Shown: piece after piece, positions 1-10,900 of the stretch
Numbering within the stretch: position 1 is the first letter of the stretch
Layout of the letters: every line of letters starts with the position of its first letter
DNA from: Enoplosus armatus
Taxonomy: Eukaryota; Chordata; Actinopteri; Centrarchiformes; Enoplosidae
Reading direction: 5' to 3'
NCBI RefSeq assembly: GCF_043641665.1
Contig: NC_092183.1
Coordinates: 1,226,001-1,290,000, forward strand
Length of the DNA: 64,000 nucleotides
The notes under the pieces: generated by a model
Told to the model about the DNA's origin: nothing
The model's input: the letters and a program-made list of their open reading frames with translations, nothing else
Database searches by the model: none
Made by a program: the position numbers and the translations under genes

Positions 1-309
1 AGATACATACAGTAGCAATATATAATAGATATATGTTGACCTGTAGTATCGCTGACTGAAAAGAACCCATAATGAGCAAACTGTAATAACCTTACAGGCA
101 TGCTACTTTAAGTATTTGTACCATGGAGAATTATGGTTCATATATCGAAATGCTGAGGGCACATGGATTTTGACACAATAAGAAGCAACTGCTCATTAGT
201 GTCTGAATCCCTCTTTGTTGAATTAATGAAGGATTGCAAATGTAATGAACTGATGAGAATGTGCTCACTGGAGTCTTAAACCTAATGTTATATCCTTGTT
301 ATTTCATAG
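1..309 (+). other. Intron upstream of GIMAP copy 1
   Basis: AT-rich, no supported exon. It ends in a pyrimidine-rich acceptor (atttcatag, 301-309) placed exactly like the acceptors before the large exons of the other three GIMAP copies. The earlier exons of copy 1 must lie outside the window or were not recognised. An open frame starting at 261 runs through this acceptor, but its first 16 codons are intronic. Confidence 0.6.
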
Positions 310-3047
310 CATGTGAACTCAGGATTGTGCTGCTGGGAAAAAGTGAGGACAAACAGACAAAACTTGGAAACTTCATCATCAGGCACCAACGTTTTCATCA
401 CCAAAAAAACAGGCGCTGTGTGTCCACCTGTGGAGAGTGGAGAGGAAACCCAGTAACAGTAGTGAAGACTCCAGACATGTTCAGTCTGTCTGTGGCAGCA
501 GTCAGAGAAGAGATGAAGAGCTGTGTGACTCTTTGTCCTCCTGGACCAAATGTTCTGCTGCTGTTAGTGAAGCCTCCTGAGTTCACTGAGGAGGACAGAC
601 AAACACTGAAGTTCATCCTGAGCTTGTTTGGTCAAGATGTCTTTAAACACTCAATGGTCATCAGCACACATGAGGGAGCAGGTGTCTCTGTTCGTCAGCT
701 GCTTGAAGACTGTGGAGGAAGACACTACAGCATGTCTGAAGACAACCACATGTTACTGATGGAGAAGATTGAGAACATTGTTCTTAAAAACAAAGGAACC
801 GTCCTCACCTTCACTGAAGAGACCATCAGACCAAAGTCTGGACACATGAAACCAGCTCTAAACCTGGTTCTATGTGGGAGGAGGGGAGCAGCGAAGACTT
901 CAGCAGCCAAGGCCATTTTAGGTCAGACAGAGCTTCATCCAGTCTCCAACTCATCAGAGTGTGTTAAACATCAGGGGGAGGTGTGTGGACGCTGGGTGTC
1001 CCTGGTGGAGCTGCCTGCCTTGAATGGAAAACCTCAGGAGGCAGTGATGGAGGAATCACTCAGGAGTATCTCCCTCTGTGATCCTGAGGGCGTCCAGGCC
1101 TTCATCCTGGTCCTACCTGTGGGCCCCCTCACTGATGAAGACAAGGGAGAGTTCGAGACCATCCGGAACACATTCAGCTGTCGAGTCAATGACTTCACCG
1201 TGATTCTGTTCACTGTGGAGTCAGATCCTACAGCTCCAGCTGTTGTTGACTTTGTTCAAGAAAACATGGACCTCCAGGAGCTCCGTCAGAGCTGTGGAGG
1301 AAGATGTGTTGTTCTCAACATCCAGGACGAGCAGCAGATCCCTCAGATGTTGGATGATGTGGAAAAGATGAGAGCTGAAGGATCCAGATGCTTCACAAAG
1401 GACATGTTCACCAAGGCTCAGATGGAGATGGTTTCAAGACTTAAAGCTGAACTGCAGGATGTTAAAAAGAAACGTGAGATGGGAGCTGATGACGAACGTC
1501 AGAGCAGAGAGTGTCTCAGGATTGTGCTGATTGGGAAGACTGGCAGTGGGAAGAGTGCAACTGGAAACACCATTTTGGGCAAAGAACATTTTAAATCCAA
1601 AGCCAGCCAGAAGTCTGTCACCAAGTTTTGCCAGAAAGCAACAGGAGAGATTGATGGACGAACTGTGACTGTGGTCGACACCCCCGGCTTGTTCGACACG
1701 ACTCTGTCCAACGATGACGTTCAACAGGAGCTTGTGAAATGCATCAGCTTGTTGTCTCCTGGACCTCATGTCATCTTACTGGTGATGCAGATCGGTCGAT
1801 TTACACAGGAGGAAAAAGACTCTGTGGAACTGATCAAGAGATGTTTTGGCAGGAATTCACAACATTTCGTCATTGTTACATTCACCAGAGGAGATGAACT
1901 ACACAATCAAACATTTGAAAGTTACGTAGAAGAAGACTGTGATGTCTTTGTCAAAAAACTTATACATGACTGTGGAGATAGACATCATGTTTTCAATAAT
2001 AAGGATCAGAAGAATCGTACTCAGGTCAGCGAGCTGCTGACAAAGGTTGAGACACTGGTGAGGAAAAATGGCGGCAGCTGCTACACCAATGAGATGTTCC
2101 AGGAAGCCGAGGCAGCAATAAAACAGGAAGTAGACAGAATCCTGAAGGAGAGGGAAAGAGAGATGCAGAGACAGAAGGAGGAGCTTGAACGAAAACATGA
2201 GGAAAAAATACAAGCAATGAAAAGAAGAATAGAAGAACAAACTGCAGAAATTGAACAGGAGAGAAAACTGAGAGCTAAACAACTTGAAGAAATGGAGGAA
2301 AACATCAACAAGGAACGTGAGGAGAGAAAGAAAGAACAGGAAAAGAGAGAAAAGGAGGACAACGAAAGGAAAAGGCAGGAAGAAGTTCAACAACAGGAGT
2401 GGGAACAAACACTCGGAGCTATGGAGGAAAAAATCAAGTCAGAATCAGAGGAAAAGGAAACCATTGACAGAAAGCTGGAGCAGAGCAGAGAAGAGATGAG
2501 GAAGCAGAGAGAGAACTGGGAGAAGGAAAGAACTGAAGGGTGGCAGAAACGATATCAAGAAGATGAACAGAGACGACAGGAGGAGCAAACAAGACTTAAA
2601 AAGCTTCAAGATGAATACGAGCAAGAAAGAGAAAAACATGAAAAGAAAAGAAAAGAAGAAGATCGAGTCCGAAGAGAAGAAGAGGAGAGGGAGAGAAAAG
2701 AATTAGAGGAAAACTACAAGAGAAAAATAGATGACATGAAGAAGAAACATGAAGAGGAGGCCAGAAAACAAGCTGAAGAACTCAATGAGTTCAGACAGAA
2801 ATACACTCAGGACTTTGCAGCTTTGGTAGATAAACACATGGAGGAAATAAAAGACATGAAGCAAAAACATCAGAGACAGATGGAAGACACCGAAGGGAGA
2901 CACAGCAAAGAGTACAAGCTGTTGGAAAACCTCTCAAGCCACAAAGCAAAACATCTAAAACAAGAAACTGATGACTTGAAGAAGAAGCATGATCAAGAAA
3001 TCAAAGATCTGAGAGAAAAATACCGACGTCAGTGCATCATCCTCTGA
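310..3047 (+). CDS. GIMAP/AIG1-family GTPase, copy 1 (triple G domain, coiled coil, CaaX); 5' partial
   Basis: This is the large terminal exon, entered in phase 1 after the AG at 308-309; about 911 residues are visible. Three AIG1-type domains follow in order. Domain 1 (about 312-800) has a broken P-loop (GKSEDKQT, no Lys at the GK position) and KTPD in place of DTPG. Domain 2 (about 855-1430) has GRRGAAKT. Domain 3 (about 1510-2090) is canonical, with GKTGSGKS near 1533-1556, DTPGLFDT at 1677-1700 and the TRGDEL-type G4 motif of GIMAPs. A very charged Glu/Lys/Arg coiled coil fills 2090-3000. The protein ends in CIIL, a CaaX box whose final Leu predicts geranylgeranylation. GIMAPs are vertebrate immune GTPases that assemble on membranes. 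The triple-domain layout resembles GIMAP8, but the long coiled coil and CaaX do not. Domain 3 and the tail are nearly identical to copy 3 on the opposite strand, whereas domain 1 is not. Confidence 0.88.
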
Positions 3048-3180
3048 TTGTGATGATGACTGTTGTTCTTCATCATGTCAGCTGACTGAAGATGATTCCA
3101 CATGTAGGCCTCGTCACTGACACGTGTCACACTGACCACCGACACTCATCACGTGTTGACTACTCCAGTTTACCTGCACC

Positions 3181-3220
3181 CAGCTACACCCAGCTACACC
3201 CAGCTACACCCAGCTACACC
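3181..3220 (+). repeat. 10-bp tandem repeat, 4 copies
   Basis: Four consecutive copies of cagctacacc just downstream of the stop of GIMAP copy 1. Confidence 0.9.
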
Positions 3221-3383
3221 CACTGCAATCCAACACAGTAGCCCGACGATAAATCGTACCGTCCTGAAACTCTGAACTCTGACATTTTATTGACACTGTC
3301 GGAGAGGAGAGGGCACTCTGAGGTCATTTCAAGGCCACTGTTTGTGGTGGGGTTGTTTTGGACAGCATTACCTTGAAAGGCGT

Positions 3384-3438
3384 TTCTAATATTTTGTCCG
3401 CAGCTGCTGACATAAACGGGGTGGACAAAATATTAGAA
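3384..3438. repeat. Inverted repeat with 16-bp perfect arms
   Basis: The left arm ttctaatattttgtcc (3384-3399) is the exact reverse complement of 3423-3438, with a 23-nt loop. A diverged relative occurs at about 24200-24300, so this is probably part of a dispersed MITE-like family. Confidence 0.7.
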
Positions 3439-4149
3439 GCACTTTAGCTTGCTATACTTAAACTAGCTACACATTTGAACTCATTTATCCTCTAAAGTAC
3501 TTATATGTCGTTTGCTTTGATATATTAGGGATGGGGATTTAAATGCTGAGAGCCATCATTCAGCAATGTGAATTACAATAAATGAAATTTGTGTGAGCCC
3601 TCCCTCTTCACATCTCTGTGCTTATATATAAGTTTATCTGTCTTTCAATATTTCACATGATTGTGATGTTTTTAGTTTTTGTCTGGTGGCCGAGTTGGTT
3701 CACTGAAGGGCCAGAAATGTTGTAGTTCAGCTTCAACTTTTGAAGATCTAGAAAGAAAGGCATTAGTGCAGTGCAATTATTTGGGTTGTGTGTCTTTTGT
3801 TGAGTTTTTGTTCCTTAATAATTGATTTTTACAATTGTAGGAATATATCAGTATATCAGGTTTAATGATGCCTTTTTATCTGAAGTTCTTTTTTTTTAAC
3901 TCCACAATCTGTTCAAGTATTCTCTCGTTCCTGAAAATAAACTAAATCACAATGAAACTGAACTACTTCTATGTTTCATGTATCTTCTACTGATCTGTGA
4001 AAACCTCAGCACAGATTATTGAAGTGATAATACAGAAATACAGAACAGAGCACACAGGTTTGTCTTTGCCATCTGATTGAGTGAAGATTCAAACATCATC
4101 ATCACTAACAAAAAGTTCAGTCGTGGAAAGTGAGAACACATCCTCATAA

Positions 4150-4352
4150 AATGTTGACGTACTCGTGCTTAGTTTCCTACATTATACTAAAATATTGTAC
4201 TTTTTACTTCATTACACGTATCGGCCAGCTATAGTTACTGCTAAGGTTACTTTTACTGTAGTAAAGGTTTGCATTCAGGACTTTTACTTGTGAGTATTTC
4301 TGTAGTGTGGTGTTGCTACGTGATCTGAATAGCAGTTCTTCCATCACTGAAA
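4150..4352. repeat. Dispersed teleost repeat (paracaudal 'cttccatcactg' end)
   Basis: Contains runs such as tacttttactgtagtaaagg and ends with a form of 'gatctgaa...cttccatcactg'. The same ending and the same alternation of ttact/agtac occur near 22770-22850, and similar pieces at 17236-17345 and 19150-19290. This ending is very common in teleost intergenic DNA. I cannot assign the family. Confidence 0.55.
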
Positions 4353-4982
4353 AAGTTCCACAACAAAATAAGGCCAGGAAGGGTTCATCAGTAAGGACAT
4401 ATTGTCAGTAATGCAATTACAAATACACATATACACATATGAACTGCTAGAAATGTGCTCACATTAGCACGTTTACAAAAGTGTGGTTATTCCTTTATGC
4501 TGTGAACAGCTGCAATGACTGAAACCAGGCCTGTGTTTTCTCCTGCAGTATATTCTGAATCAATAGAAACTACAGGAACCTCATGAGGTAACGCTCTGAT
4601 AACCAAATGACTGTCTTATTTACATACAGTATATATGTTATACATGTTTTAAAAGCTAATAGATGGAAAATCAGCCGTGCGTGTGTGTGTTTCTCATCTG
4701 CTTGTGATTTAAGATGTAAGCATGTTTAACTCCTGTGTTTTATATGTTGGTGGTGAGATGAGCCTCCGCTTTAGATTTAGATCACAAATTGTGTCGTTCA
4801 GTCGGTGTTTGTGAAGATCTACTACTGCATTTTGTTGCTGATGCGGTTTTCCTGCAACACACATTTGTCCAAACACAAAAAGAAGCCTGTGTCAGCAAAG
4901 ACTTCTCTGTCACAGTAACAAGCTTTCAACAGGAGGCTGACTAAACATCACCACAAACCAAATCTCTGTGTGTGTGATGTGT

Positions 4983-4997
4983 CCAGCAGGTGGCGCT
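4983..4997 (+). promoter_or_regulatory. CTCF-like core motif
   Basis: CCAGCAGGTGGCGCT matches the vertebrate CTCF core consensus CCASYAGRKGGCRSY at all 15 positions. Occupancy is inference only. Confidence 0.45.
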
Positions 4998-5043
4998 CTA
5001 ACAGCAACAAGTGAAGTCTATTTGAACTACTACTACTGTTTGT

Positions 5044-5110
5044 AATTCAATTCAGTTCACCTTTATTTATATAGCATGTCATGACACTTTACAGACAGAG
5101 CAGGTCCAGA
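5044..5110 (+). repeat. Dispersed repeat ('ttcacctttatttatata' type)
   Basis: The stretch starting ttcaattcagttcacc and ending gagcaggtccagacc has a reverse-oriented relative at about 58205-58275, which also joins the tttatttata motif to gagcaggtccagac. This motif is widespread in teleost genomes. Confidence 0.6.
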
Positions 5111-5794
5111 CCGACGCTTTCTAAGACGAGAGACGACAAAGCTCAGAGACACTCGGGGAAGATATAAAGTTAGTAACGTGCACTGACATGAATGTGTACA
5201 GATTAATTAATAATTACGTCTTTATTAATGACTCCTCTCCTGTTTAACTTTGGTTGAATTAATTTAAGTGGTCGGGGGGGGGGGGCAGACACAGTCATTA
5301 TGGGGTTTTGGGGGTAACTGCTCTAATGGAAGCGCAGAGAAGCGTGTAGGACTGCGACTCTGGGTCCTGGTCTGGACTCTGGGTTGTCACGGTTTTGGTC
5401 AGATGGTTTGCTGGACTCCACCTGGCGGTTGGATGGTGACCTGCGGCACCTGTGGTCGCTGGTGTCGCGGACTTCAGGTGTGTGACTGTGGAGCTGCCAG
5501 TGACCAGGATGTGCTCCTCGGTGTTAGAAACATGAAGTGGTTGGTGGTGAACAGTGGGCTTCTGCTGGGGGCTGTTTCCTCCGGACAGTTATCGCTAGCT
5601 GCTAAGCTAATGTAGCCGGCAGAGCAGCGTGTAAACTGTCAGATTAGCTAAACAAGTCGCTAAAAGAAGGAGAGAGCAGGAGTAGCGCGCGTTTCACTGC
5701 TTAGCGGCTGTATATATATTATAATGAAATATATAACAAACTAATAGAACTTGTTTGAGCTCAGAGCAGCCAAACACAGGTTAGCGGTGACACA

Positions 5795-5840
5795 GAACCC
5801 GGAAGTGAAGCAGTACGCTCAGCGCAGTACGTCAGCACGT
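5795..5840 (+). promoter_or_regulatory. CpG-containing promoter-like stretch (ETS and CRE-like sites)
   Basis: Contains CCGGAAGTGA (5799-5808, ETS/GABP-type) and TACGTCA (5828-5834, CRE-like) about 210-250 bp upstream of a candidate GIMAP first exon at 6048. Function is inferred from motif content and position only. Confidence 0.35.
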
Positions 5841-6047
5841 CCCGCGTACGTAAAGGGACAGAGAAAAAGAGGAAGAAGAAAATAAGTACAGCTGTATTTT
5901 GTTAGAGAGTGAAACAGTGTTTTCGCTGTGATTATTTCCAGCTCAGAAGTGCGCATGTTGTGTTACTGAGTATTCAGAAAAGCATCTGAACATGTGGAGA
6001 ATGTCGATGGGAAACTTTGTCTTTACTTTCACTATCATCGTCTCCTG

Positions 6048-6069
6048 ATGGCGCAGCAAGAAGCAGCTG
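6048..6069 (+). CDS. Candidate alternative first coding exon of GIMAP copy 2
   Basis: ATG GCG CAG CAA GAA GCA GCT G followed by gtgagg. The exon is 22 nt from ATG to donor and leaves phase 1, exactly the length and phase of the ATG exon at 7978-7999. It would therefore splice in frame to the 60-nt exon at 10603. It may be an alternative promoter of copy 2 or a relic of another copy. No transcript evidence. Confidence 0.35.
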
Positions 6070-7264
6070 GTGAGGAAGCCCCACTGACGGGTCGATTGTT
6101 ATTATCATGTTATGAAAGTGATTCTTGATGGCTGTTGAGCGGGTGATGGTGGTGATGGGTGGAGCACTAACACAACAGCCTGAATATAACGCTCCCTCAC
6201 AATAAACTCCAAGTAGTGGAGTCGAGTTTGTGCGAGTTTACGATGTTAGATATCTAAGCTCTTCCTTGTTTTCTCTGCTCCACTGCAGATAAAACAAGGA
6301 AGTGAAAAGTGAAGCCCTGACTGATGGCTTCTAGTGAAAAACGACCATGAGGCCTCCAGTGTTAGTACTACTACTGAAGTAATACTACTAAACAGGTGAC
6401 AACAGAGAGCTCTGTCTAAAGGGCCTCAGCAGTGTTGGAAATACATTGAAAACAGACAGAGAAGAAGACCCTCTGTTGTTTAACTGTGCATGTATTTGTT
6501 TCGTTTTTCAGTGCAGATAATTACCACGCGGCCCCTTCACAGATTTTGAGGATGTACCGCTGTAGCTCTTTTCAGACCTGGAATCAGTAACGCTGCTGGC
6601 GTAAGTACAAGCTTTCGTCATCCAGACTTTGGTGTCCGTTAAGTAAATGTTTGTTACAGCTTCACTCAGACGTGACAGGACTGTGAAGAGCCACAATGGT
6701 GGAAGATGTTTACAGCCTGGTGTGCAAGAGGCAACGGTGAGATGTTCTCTGTGTCCTGGAAGAAATAACCCGGGGTCTGCCAGACTGTCATGGAAAAGTC
6801 CTGAGAAGTAACTGTTTTGTCCATATTGTTGACATGTCCTGGAGAAGTTTCTGACTTTCTCTAACAGGTATTCAAATCATGAGAAGTATGCCAACAGAAC
6901 TTCATCTTTGGCCGACGAAGGAGAACTCCTGTGGGTGTCTCACAGTTATGTTTTAATTGAATACTCTGAAATCCCCAGAATACCTCCTGGGCAGGTTAAT
7001 GATGACCGGATCATAACATGTGGCAGTTTGTGGCAGTAAGAAAAGGGTTTTGTAACAGCTGCCTTAAAATTACAGATGTGATTGAAGGAATGACATGTTG
7101 TTGGAGGACGAGTGCAGGCCTCTTTCACAGCAGAAAGTTTGATTGAATTGTTTGATTCATCGATCGTCTTTATGTCTTTACGATCATCAAGGGGAAATCG
7201 ATTTGTGGTGTGGGCATTCAAACACATTTCTTTAGAAGGGCATAAAGGCATCAGAGAAATACTA

Positions 7265-7625
7265 TACACCTGATAAATAGAAATCCTTTATTGATCCCCG
7301 GGGGGGGAATTATACAGCACCGGTGCTCCATTCAAGAAAGTAGCATACATTTAGAAATGAGAGTATGTACAAAAATAAGAAATAAAATAAAAAATATACA
7401 CATTTACAATATTTAAGTGAGAAATAAAAGTAAAAAATATACAATGACAATGTATATGTATGTATGTATGTATGTATATGTATTGCACTGACATTTAAAG
7501 AATAAATAATGAGGTAGTATATGGCAGGTGAAGCAGATCCAGAATCAGTCTGACACTCAGAGGGAGGAGTTGAACAGTTTGATGGTCACAGGAAGGACTG
7601 ATTTCCTGTGGCGCTCCGTTGTACA
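7265..7625. repeat. Retroelement-derived dispersed repeat
   Basis: Starts with 'cctttattgatcccc' plus a G run, continues through an A-rich stretch and tgta repeats, and ends near 'gatttcctgtggcgctccgt'. This arrangement is familiar from teleost LINE/SINE 3' ends. No reading frame survives. Confidence 0.55.
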
Positions 7626-7977
7626 TAACACACAACATTAATAAAACATTAAACATTAATACACAACAACAAAGACACCTACATGCAGTGCAGCTATGAA
7701 AGTTGATTTCACCTGTGCTTTCTTTTTGTTTTTGTGCACCTGAAACTCCTGAAACAGAGCCAGAGAGAGAGAGGTGGTACTGAAGTTCAGACCAGTGCCA
7801 TCACTGGCATAGAGTCACATGTTGCTATCTGAGACAGCCACAGAAAGAGAAGTAGCTGCAGGTTGTTAAGTGTCCTGGAGACTGAGAACCGTTTTGTTCT
7901 TTTGTGTTTGAAGGGTTTTCTAACCAACTGTTGGTCTCCAGCTGAGCTTCTTCTGGTGATTCCAGCACAGTGACAGT

Positions 7978-10900
7978 ATGGCAGCTGCTGCAGCATCTGG
8001 TGAGTACAGTCAGATTTACAGCAGAAATATAGACTTCTGCACTAACTATGCTAATATATTCATACGTACTATGTTTTAAGTCGAATGAAACATACCTGGA
8101 TCCTGTCTTTCCTGTGGAGACACAGAATTATATATAGAGGAGTCTATACTCCCAATATTGGATCAGTAGTCAACACTGAGAATGTTTAGGAATAACCATT
8201 GTTGTATTGTAGTGTTTGAGGCAAGATTGTCTCGGAGAGGGTCAGTACTTTTCGAGGGGTCACCTCTATGTAACAGTACATACAGTATCTACAGTATCTA
8301 CAGTATTTATCTACAGTATCTAACAGTATTTATCTACAGTATCTACAGTATCAAACAGTATCTACAGTATCTAACAGTATTTATCTACAGTATCTACAGT
8401 ATCTAACAGTATTTATCTACAGTATCTGCAGTATTTATCTACAGTATCTACAGTATCAAACAGTATCTACAGTATCTAACAGTATTTATCTACAGTCTCT
8501 ACAGTATCTAACAGTATTTATCTACAGTATCTACAGTATCTAACAGTATCTAACAGTATTTATCTACAGTCTCTACAGTATTTATCTACAGTATCTACAG
8601 TATCTAACAGTATCTAACAGTATCTACAGTATTTATCTACAGTATCTACAGTATCTAACAGTATTTATCTACAGTATCTACAGTATCAAACAGTATCTAC
8701 AGTATCTAACAGTATTTATCTACAGTATCTACAGTATCTAACAGTATTTATCTACAGTATCTGCAGTATTTATCTACAGTATCTACAGTATCAAACAGTA
8801 TCTACAGTATCTAACAGTATTTATCTACAGTATCTACAGTATCTAACAGTATCTAACAGTATTTATCTACAGTCTCTACAGTATCTACAGTATCTAACAG
8901 TATTTATCTACAGTATCTACAGTATCTAACAGTATCTAACAGTATTTATCTACAGTCTCTACAGTATCTAACAGTATCTAACAGTATCTACAGTATTTAT
9001 CTACAGTATCTAACAGTATTTATCTACAGTCTCTACAGTATCTACAGTATTTATCTACAGTATCTACAGTATCTAACAGTATCTAACAGTATTTATCTAC
9101 AGTCTCTACAGTATCTACAGTATTTATCTACAGTATCTAACAGTATTTATCTACAGTCTCTACAGTATCTACAGTATTTATCTACATTATCTAACAGTAT
9201 TTATCTACAGTATTTATCTACAGTATCTACAGTATTTATCTACAGTATCTAACAGTATTTATCTACAGTCTCTACAGTATCTACAGTATTTATCTACAGT
9301 ATCTACAGTATTTATCTACAGTATCTAACAGTATCTACAGTATCTACAGTATTTATCTACAGTATCTAACAGTATCTACAGTATCTACAGTATTTATCTA
9401 CAGTATCTACAGTATCTAACAGTATCTACAGTATCTAACAGTCTCTACAGTATCTACAGTATTTATCTACAGTATCTAACAGTATTTATCTACAGTCTCT
9501 ACAGTCTCTTACCTTGAGATGAAGTTCATACAGTGGTACAATCCTTAGGGACAATGTTTTTTCCATCAGCACTTCAACCAGGTTAAACATAGTTTTTTAG
9601 CCGTTACTCAGTCAAAGACAGTTTTTACTGTTGGCAGCTCATTCGGTCGCCCTGTTTAGGATTGTCTCATCCACAGTGTGGGATCGCAAACAGAGCTACT
9701 AGCTGCAGTACCTTTAATCCCTCAATTAAAGCGTTATCTAAGAATATTACATCACATCATTATTTTAAAATCATCACCTTAACAGCTGTGAATTTGGAGC
9801 TCCAGAGCGTTCAGGGCTGAGCAGCAGATAGTAGAAGTCTGTTTAGCTTTAACCTTAGCTTAGCAGCCAAATGTATTCTGAGAACTGTCAGCAGGATCAT
9901 TTGGGTGCCGTCAGATGTCTTTAGCTTCAACATAGTAAGATGTGCTGTAGCTAAAGTGGACAACCACCACTTTTTAATGTCAGGATGAGTGTTTAGAATA
10001 GACAGAGTAATGCTGCTGCTTGTATCGAGAGTTGAAGTGAAATTGGACGTTCTGTGGGTGCAGTTCTGTATAGTCGTGGCCTGTTGACAGAAAAATGGAG
10101 TTTGTTTTTGAGTCCTTCTGGTAAGAAAAGAATTCTTTGCAAAAATAATGAAATAGCCTGTTTGAAACGTACTCATCCAGAAGTAGCATGTTGCAGTTGC
10201 ACACAGCCGGGGGTGTTACCTACCTGGTATCCCTTCCATAGCGTGACCCACTCCCTCTGCGTCGCGCCAGACAGTCAGCTCCTTGCTGAGCTGCGTTGTG
10301 GAGAGAGTAAAACAAAAAGATTTTTTACTTCTTGCAGATCCAACTCCTTTGTCATAGTTGACGGGGAATATTGCAACAGGTGTAATTCTGCTTCAGTTCA
10401 ACGGGCCAAAATGGCACGTATTGAAATCATAGTGATGTGCATGAATATATATGTGCACTTATTATCTTCAGCTACTTTCCAGCTGCTTTTCAGAATGCCT
10501 CTGTGCTGTGTAGATGACTGGCACCAGGATTGATGGGCTAGTTCTCTACACCGTCCACACTGCTTAGCTCTTTTAAAGTCATTTTTCTCTGTTTTCTCAC
10601 AGAAGGAAACCAGGAGAGACCTCTGAGACACAGCAGCAGCTATCAGTTTATTCCCCCTTCAAGTGAGTTCAGCTGCCTCTGTTTCGGTATTCTTCCCAAC
10701 AGCCTTAATGTTTATCTGGAGATGTTGTCGGAGCAACCAGCAGCCTGCTAAAGTAGCTGTGCTATTAAACCTACTAAAAGTGCAGCATATTGACAGCTGG
10801 ATCACGACCAAAACTTTTTAAGAGAACTCATTTCCAGATACAAATGACTCCAGTTCAACCAGTTAGAGTCATGTTTCATCATGTATCAGGTCGAGTTCAG

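Larger units (their letters stand above)
3048..5030 (+). other. 3' UTR of GIMAP copy 1 and intergenic DNA
   Basis: No coding exon seen. AATAAA polyadenylation signals lie near 3579 and 3936. There is a 10-bp tandem repeat (3181-3220), a perfect hairpin (3384-3438) and a dispersed repeat (about 4150-4352). Confidence 0.5.

Noticed and set aside
261..309. ATG at 261 as the start of GIMAP copy 1
   Set aside because: An acceptor at 308-309 aligns with those of the three sister genes, so these 16 codons are intronic.
1899..2903. Hydrophobic Phe/Leu/Ser-rich minus-strand frames, also opposite GIMAP copies 3 and 4
   Set aside because: Antisense shadows of the Glu/Lys/Arg coiled coil; GAA/AAG codons read as TTC/CTT on the other strand.
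5268..5615. 115-codon frame after the poly-G run
   Set aside because: Trp/Gly/Cys-rich composition, no family features, no splice support.
6508..6606. Exon-like segment between tttttcag and gtaagt
   Set aside because: All three phases contain stops, and its length differs from the 60-nt modules of this gene family.
8182..9508. Repeat array that could look like a CRISPR or a coding repeat
   Set aside because: No constant-length unique spacers; units are permuted short words, and the host is a vertebrate.
10054..10533. 159-codon frame in intron 1 of GIMAP copy 2
   Set aside because: No domain and no suitable splice sites; it overlaps other equally open frames.
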